This document shows, one piece after another, positions 6,978 through 10,232 of a stretch of 10,232 nt of DNA. Under the pieces are notes generated by a model. The model was not told the DNA's origin, searched no databases, and saw only the letters and a program-made list of their open reading frames with translations. Each line of letters starts with the position of its first letter. The stretch's first letter is position 1. Where the stretch lies: positions 1 through 10,232 of the forward strand of contig JAILNT010000044.1 of NCBI GenBank assembly GCA_024691265.1, given 5' to 3'. A program made the translations under genes and the position numbers. Source of the stretch: Treponema sp. (GTDB lineage Bacteria; Spirochaetota; Spirochaetia; Treponematales; Treponemataceae).

Positions 6978-7013
6978 AAAGGCTCCATTTCATTTGAAGT
7001 GGAGCTTTTTTTT
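6978..7013. terminator. Bidirectional terminator shared by kdgK and the convergent MFS gene
   Basis: GCTCCATTTCA (6982-6992) pairs with TGAAGTGGAGC (6995-7005), 11 bp with one G-U pair and a very tight loop. Eight Ts follow on the plus strand (7006-7013), giving a strong intrinsic terminator for kdgK. AAAG (6978-6981) can extend the stem with the T-run, and on the minus strand the hairpin is followed by CTTTCTT, so it can also end the MFS transcript, whose stop codon (7012-7014) overlaps the T-run. Confidence 0.88.
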
Positions 7014-8241
7014 ATACATTACGGTTATAAATCTTTTTTACACTTTCTTTATTTAGATATATAAAACAGAATACGGCAATTAAATTTATCATAAAGAAAA
7101 TTGAAACAACCAATCTTTTGTCGCTCACATTGTCACCCAAAAAACCTGATAGTGCTTGCCCAACTAAAGCTCCTGCCATAGTAAGCATGCTGAATGTTCC
7201 GTTAAAGCGACCTTTCTTTTCATCTGGTACATAACTTTGAGTTGAAGATATTCTTATGTTATAAGAAGTAACTCCAAGAATACCATCCATAAAATTAAAT
7301 AAAAGCATAAATATAAAAGGCAGATAGTATGTTACTGCTCCTATTATCGATACTGTGATATAAACCAGTAGGGCAATAGAAAATTTCTTGCTTGAAGGAA
7401 TCTTGAGTTTATAATGCAAAGAACCTCCGGCAATCCTTCCTATGAAAGTAGCAGCATAAATACACATAAAAATGTATTCACCGTTATTGAAGCTTTCCTT
7501 GAAATAAGGTAGCCCGATTATTTCAGTAGAGCTTGAGGCAAAACTTGTTATAAGAAAATAAAAGGTTATTGCCATAAGACCTTTGTCTTCTTTCAGATAT
7601 TTAAATCCTTCTATAAGGTTTTGTTTGTATTGAGAAAAACCAAAAGCTTCATCATCTTGTTTTACATAATTTTCTTTTACATTGCTTATTTTTGTTTCCA
7701 TAATTGCAGCAATTAAAAAGGTAACTGCATTTATTGCAAAAAGTGGAGCCATACCCGTTCTTTTATAGATGTAGATTGAAACAGGTATAAGAAAAGGTGG
7801 GATGCATTCTAGTGTACTTGAAACAGAATAAGCTTTAGTGAAATTCCCCTCGCTTATGAGCATTGGATAAAAGCTTTCGTACGCAACTGTGTAAACACTG
7901 TTTATTGCACCAAGTATTGCAGAAAAACATACTACAACTAAATAATCCAGATGATTTATAAAAGCTAAAAATGCAAGAAAGGCAAAGATTCCCGTAGAAA
8001 TGAAATCAAGTGTATAGATTGTTTTTCTTCTTGAAAACTTATCTACAAAAGGACCTGCTAAGCTCGGTAAAATAAGCTGTGGAATAGTATAAAGAATCAT
8101 GTAAAGAGCAAACATTAAAGTTGACTTTGTATAATCTAAAACAAATAGGCTTAAAGCAAAGTTTGCAATGTTATTTCCAAACATGGAAACTACAGAACCA
8201 ATAGTTATGATAGTAAAATTTTTAGACCACAATTTTTGCAT
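7012..8241 (-). CDS. MFS transporter, DHA3/efflux-like, 12 predicted membrane segments
   Basis: 409 residues with about twelve hydrophobic spans (roughly 10-33, 43-65, 76-96, 98-120, 140-160, 165-184, 221-241, 254-274, 285-306, 309-331, 348-368, 374-396) and a Lys-rich central loop (~185-215), the usual MFS layout. The loop between spans 2 and 3 reads GPFVDKFSRRK, matching MFS motif A (GxxxDxxxRRK). The overall look, including MFGNNIANFALSLFVLD in the first span, resembles the DHA3 group that includes macrolide-efflux MefA-type proteins and many uncharacterised exporters. The substrate cannot be read from sequence; although next to pectin genes it is convergent to them and does not resemble the galacturonate importers of the ACS family. 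The start is the first Met, 10 residues before span 1. No Shine-Dalgarno site precedes it, and a promoter -10 box ends 6 nt upstream, implying leaderless translation. Confidence 0.88.
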   Translation of the reverse strand: MQKLWSKNFTIITIGSVVSMFGNNIANFALSLFVLDYTKSTLMFALYMILYTIPQLILPSLAGPFVDKFSRRKTIYTLDFISTGIFAFLAFLAFINHLDYLVVVCFSAILGAINSVYTVAYESFYPMLISEGNFTKAYSVSSTLECIPPFLIPVSIYIYKRTGMAPLFAINAVTFLIAAIMETKISNVKENYVKQDDEAFGFSQYKQNLIEGFKYLKEDKGLMAITFYFLITSFASSSTEIIGLPYFKESFNNGEYIFMCIYAATFIGRIAGGSLHYKLKIPSSKKFSIALLVYITVSIIGAVTYYLPFIFMLLFNFMDGILGVTSYNIRISSTQSYVPDEKKGRFNGTFSMLTMAGALVGQALSGFLGDNVSDKRLVVSIFFMINLIAVFCFIYLNKESVKKIYNRNV

Positions 8242-8247
8242 TCGAAA

Positions 8248-8276
8248 ATGATATCAAATATAAATATATTTCACAA
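8248..8276 (-). promoter_or_regulatory. Promoter of the MFS gene (leaderless arrangement)
   Basis: Read on the minus strand, TTGTGA (8276-8271), a 17-bp spacer and TATCAT (8253-8248) form a sigma-70-like promoter. Only TTTCGA (8247-8242) separates the -10 box from ATG 8241-8239, so the transcript should start at or next to the A of the ATG. No purine-rich ribosome binding site is present. Confidence 0.6.
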
Positions 8277-8287
8277 CTGCAATTTAA

Positions 8288-8309
8288 CTTAATTTTAAAA
8301 TATATTAAG
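8288..8309 (-). promoter_or_regulatory. AT-rich palindrome upstream of the MFS promoter
   Basis: Six-bp arms CTTAAT and ATTAAG surround a 10-bp AT centre, just upstream of the -35 box. On the minus strand it shares the 12-base string TAATATATTTTA with the palindrome over the pectinesterase -35 box. It could be a regulator site or chance in AT-rich DNA. Confidence 0.25.
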
Positions 8310-8315
8310 TTTATT

Positions 8316-8352
8316 AAAAAAAGGACATGCTAAGTTTTCTCTCAACATGTCC
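8316..8352 (-). terminator. Intrinsic terminator after the oligoendopeptidase gene
   Basis: On the minus strand GGACATG (8352-8346) pairs with CATGTCC (8329-8323); TTGAG/CTTAG can add five inner pairs with two G-U wobbles around an AGAAAA loop. Seven Ts follow (8322-8316). It lies 30 nt past the peptidase stop codon and separates that gene from the MFS promoter. Confidence 0.9.
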
Positions 8353-8382
8353 CTGCTATTTCCTTAAAAGATTATCATGAAA

Positions 8383-10232
8383 TTAAAGCTTTTCTGCATA
8401 ATCTTTCAAGAGTTTAAGTTCTTCTTTGAACATCTCTATTCCAGAAGCCCAGAAATCTTTCTTAGTAATATCAAAACCTGCTTCTTTGCATAAATCTTCA
8501 CAAGTCATCTTACCTGTGTCTTCAAGGAGTTTTTCGTATACTTTAGTAAAGCCCTTACCTTCTTTTCTGTAGCGTTCATAAAGTCCTGTTGCAAAAAGCT
8601 GACCGAAAGCATAAGGGAAGTTGTAGAAGTCTAAGCCCGTAGAATAATAATGGCTCTTTACAGCCCACATATATTCATGACGGCTTTCATTCAAACCGTT
8701 TCCATAGCTTCTTTCCTGTGCGTCTTTCATAAGGCGACAGAAATCATCTGCATTAAGTTCTCCTTTTTCCCTTTCGTCAAATACACTCTTTTCAAAATAG
8801 AAACGACAAAGAATATCAACAAGAACCTGACATGAGTCCTGTAAATCAAGTTCTATCATCTTCATCTTTTCAAAGCCTGAAAGACGGGAAATCATATCCT
8901 GTTTTACTATGGTTTCTGCAAATGTACTGGCAGTTTCTGCAAGAGTCATAGGATACTGGGAAAGAGCATATGGAACTTTTCTTATACATGATGAATGGAA
9001 AGCATGTCCTAATTCATGGGCCAGAGTTATAACATCATTAAATGTGCCTGTGAAATTAGAAAGAATGCGGCTTTCTTTTTGAACAGGCATATCTGTACAA
9101 TAGGCTCCCCCTACTTTACCTTCATAAACTTCAGCGTCAATCCAACCGCCGTCAAAAGCTTTCTTAGCGAAATTACCCATATTTTCACTGAAAGAAGAAT
9201 AGCGTTCAATTATATATTTCTTAGCTTCATCAAAAGTCCAGACTTTATCAGAATCAGAAGAAGCTGACTTTTTCTCGTTTTCTGTTTTCTGTAGAGGAGC
9301 GAATAAATCATAAAAAGCAAGACCTTTATTATTGCTTTCATCTACAGTTGCTTTTTCTTTTTTTAAAAGTAAAGCTTTTGTCTGAAGATAATCTCTCCAC
9401 ATAGGAAGACTGTCTTCTATAGCTTCTGTTAAAGCATTTAGAGTTTCTCGCTTCATTCTTGCTGAAGCTAAAGAACGGTCTATTGCCTCTTTCCAGTTGC
9501 GTCTCTTATTTAACATTACGGTTTCACCCTTTAAGTTATTCAAAGAAGCCGCAAAAGCAATTTCATTATCCTTTAATAGCTGAATTTCTTTTTCCCATGC
9601 AGACTTCCTGATTTTTCCATCAGAAGAAAATGCATCATTACGAAGCTCATTGAACATTTTTCCGCTTTCTTTATCTCTAAGATTAGAAATAATCTGTTCA
9701 TGAAGTCTGTCCCATGCATTTCCACCTGTTTTTTGCATGTCTCCTGCAAGTTTTTCTTCTGCTCTGGACATCTGATGTTTAGTCTCTTCAAGTTCTTCGT
9801 TTAAAACGAACTTATACTCTTTGAACTCAGGGAAACGTGTATAAAAGTCTTCCAGGCTCTTTTCATAATTAGAAAGAAGGTCTTTGAACTTTAAGTTTTG
9901 CTGCATAGAGCGAAGATTTAAATCATCAAGAGTTTGTAAATTATTCAAATAAGCCGTATTAGTTGTATCTGTAGAATATAAGGCACTTGAATAAGAATAA
10001 AGAGTTTCTGCAAGTTCATCTATTTTATTTGATGAATTAAGATATGTAGATAACCAAAGTGGGAAGTCAAAATTACTGTCACTTGTTTTTCTTAATGTTT
10101 CTGCTGTTTTAAGCAGATTATCAAGAGAATCCATTCCCTCAGAATAATCTTTAAGGGCTTTTTTATATTCATTACTTTCAATTCCAGGATAGATGGAATC
10201 CATGTTCCATCTTGGAGCATTAAGATTAGATG
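8383..10232 (-). CDS. pepF: Oligoendopeptidase F-like zinc metallopeptidase (M3B), 5' end beyond window
   Basis: Cytoplasmic zinc enzyme of the M3B group that cleaves short peptides. The zinc site HELGH (396-400, numbered from the Met at 10203-10201) gives ligands His396 and His400 with Glu397 as catalytic base; LAETAS supplies the third ligand Glu423. The C-terminal HYYSTGLDFYNFPYAFG (from His518) matches the conserved His/Tyr segment that stabilises the transition state. The N-terminal half is long helical, coiled-coil-like sequence, as in the family. The Met at 10203-10201 is not the start: the frame stays open to the right edge and reads SNLNAPRWN just before it, and PRW(D/N) followed by xxSIYPG is the conserved family beginning. 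So 615 or more residues, with the start a few codons past the window. A strong terminator follows, and the gene is unrelated to pectin use. The symbol is by family similarity. Confidence 0.93.
   Translation of the reverse strand, partial: SNLNAPRWNMDSIYPGIESNEYKKALKDYSEGMDSLDNLLKTAETLRKTSDSNFDFPLWLSTYLNSSNKIDELAETLYSYSSALYSTDTTNTAYLNNLQTLDDLNLRSMQQNLKFKDLLSNYEKSLEDFYTRFPEFKEYKFVLNEELEETKHQMSRAEEKLAGDMQKTGGNAWDRLHEQIISNLRDKESGKMFNELRNDAFSSDGKIRKSAWEKEIQLLKDNEIAFAASLNNLKGETVMLNKRRNWKEAIDRSLASARMKRETLNALTEAIEDSLPMWRDYLQTKALLLKKEKATVDESNNKGLAFYDLFAPLQKTENEKKSASSDSDKVWTFDEAKKYIIERYSSFSENMGNFAKKAFDGGWIDAEVYEGKVGGAYCTDMPVQKESRILSNFTGTFNDVITLAHELGHAFHSSCIRKVPYALSQYPMTLAETASTFAETIVKQDMISRLSGFEKMKMIELDLQDSCQVLVDILCRFYFEKSVFDEREKGELNADDFCRLMKDAQERSYGNGLNESRHEYMWAVKSHYYSTGLDFYNFPYAFGQLFATGLYERYRKEGKGFTKVYEKLLEDTGKMTCEDLCKEAGFDITKKDFWASGIEMFKEELKLLKDYAEKL

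Noticed and set aside
7012..8241. MFS protein as the galacturonate importer for the pectin genes
   Set aside because: It is convergent to them, is separated by a terminator, and looks like DHA3 exporters rather than ACS-family hexuronate carriers.

Overview
This AT-rich window looks like chromosome from a diderm, pectin-using anaerobe. A gut or rumen spirochaete of the Treponema type is my best guess. The guess rests on codon use, low GC, a signal-peptide-bearing protein ending in Phe like an outer-membrane barrel, and intracellular pectin-oligomer enzymes. No rRNA or marker gene fixes the taxon, so it is inference.

Layout. (1) Positions 3-3200 (+) hold the C-terminal 644 residues of a Ser-rich, beta-rich protein of unknown function, followed 18 nt later by a probable outer-membrane beta-barrel protein with a clear signal peptide. 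(2) Positions 3203-6949 (+) hold a pectin-catabolism block: a CE8 pectinesterase, a GH28 polygalacturonase, and a PfkB-family 2-keto-3-deoxygluconate (KDG) kinase with its own promoter. (3) Positions 7012-8241 (-) hold an MFS transporter of the DHA3/efflux-like type, convergent with the kinase and sharing a bidirectional terminator. (4) Positions 8383 to the right edge (-) hold an M3B oligoendopeptidase F that runs off the window.

How the genes fit together. Neither the pectinesterase nor the polygalacturonase has a signal peptide. The simplest reading is that methylated oligogalacturonides enter the cell, are de-esterified by CE8 and trimmed to galacturonate by GH28. Isomerase, reductase and dehydratase steps encoded elsewhere would then give KDG, which KdgK phosphorylates to KDPG. 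The barrel protein and its secreted neighbour sit directly upstream and could serve uptake, but nothing in their sequence proves it. The MFS transporter and the peptidase look like separate transcription units.

The most notable signals are regulatory. Two genes (pectinesterase and MFS transporter) have good promoter elements ending 6-7 nt before the ATG and no usable Shine-Dalgarno site, so both appear to make leaderless mRNAs. The CE8-GH28 junction holds a long imperfect hairpin whose 3' arm contains the GH28 ribosome-binding site and is followed by a T-run ending two bases before the start codon, an attenuator-like arrangement. I see no CRISPR array, tRNA, insertion sequence or phage gene, and no gene-free stretch over 300 bases.
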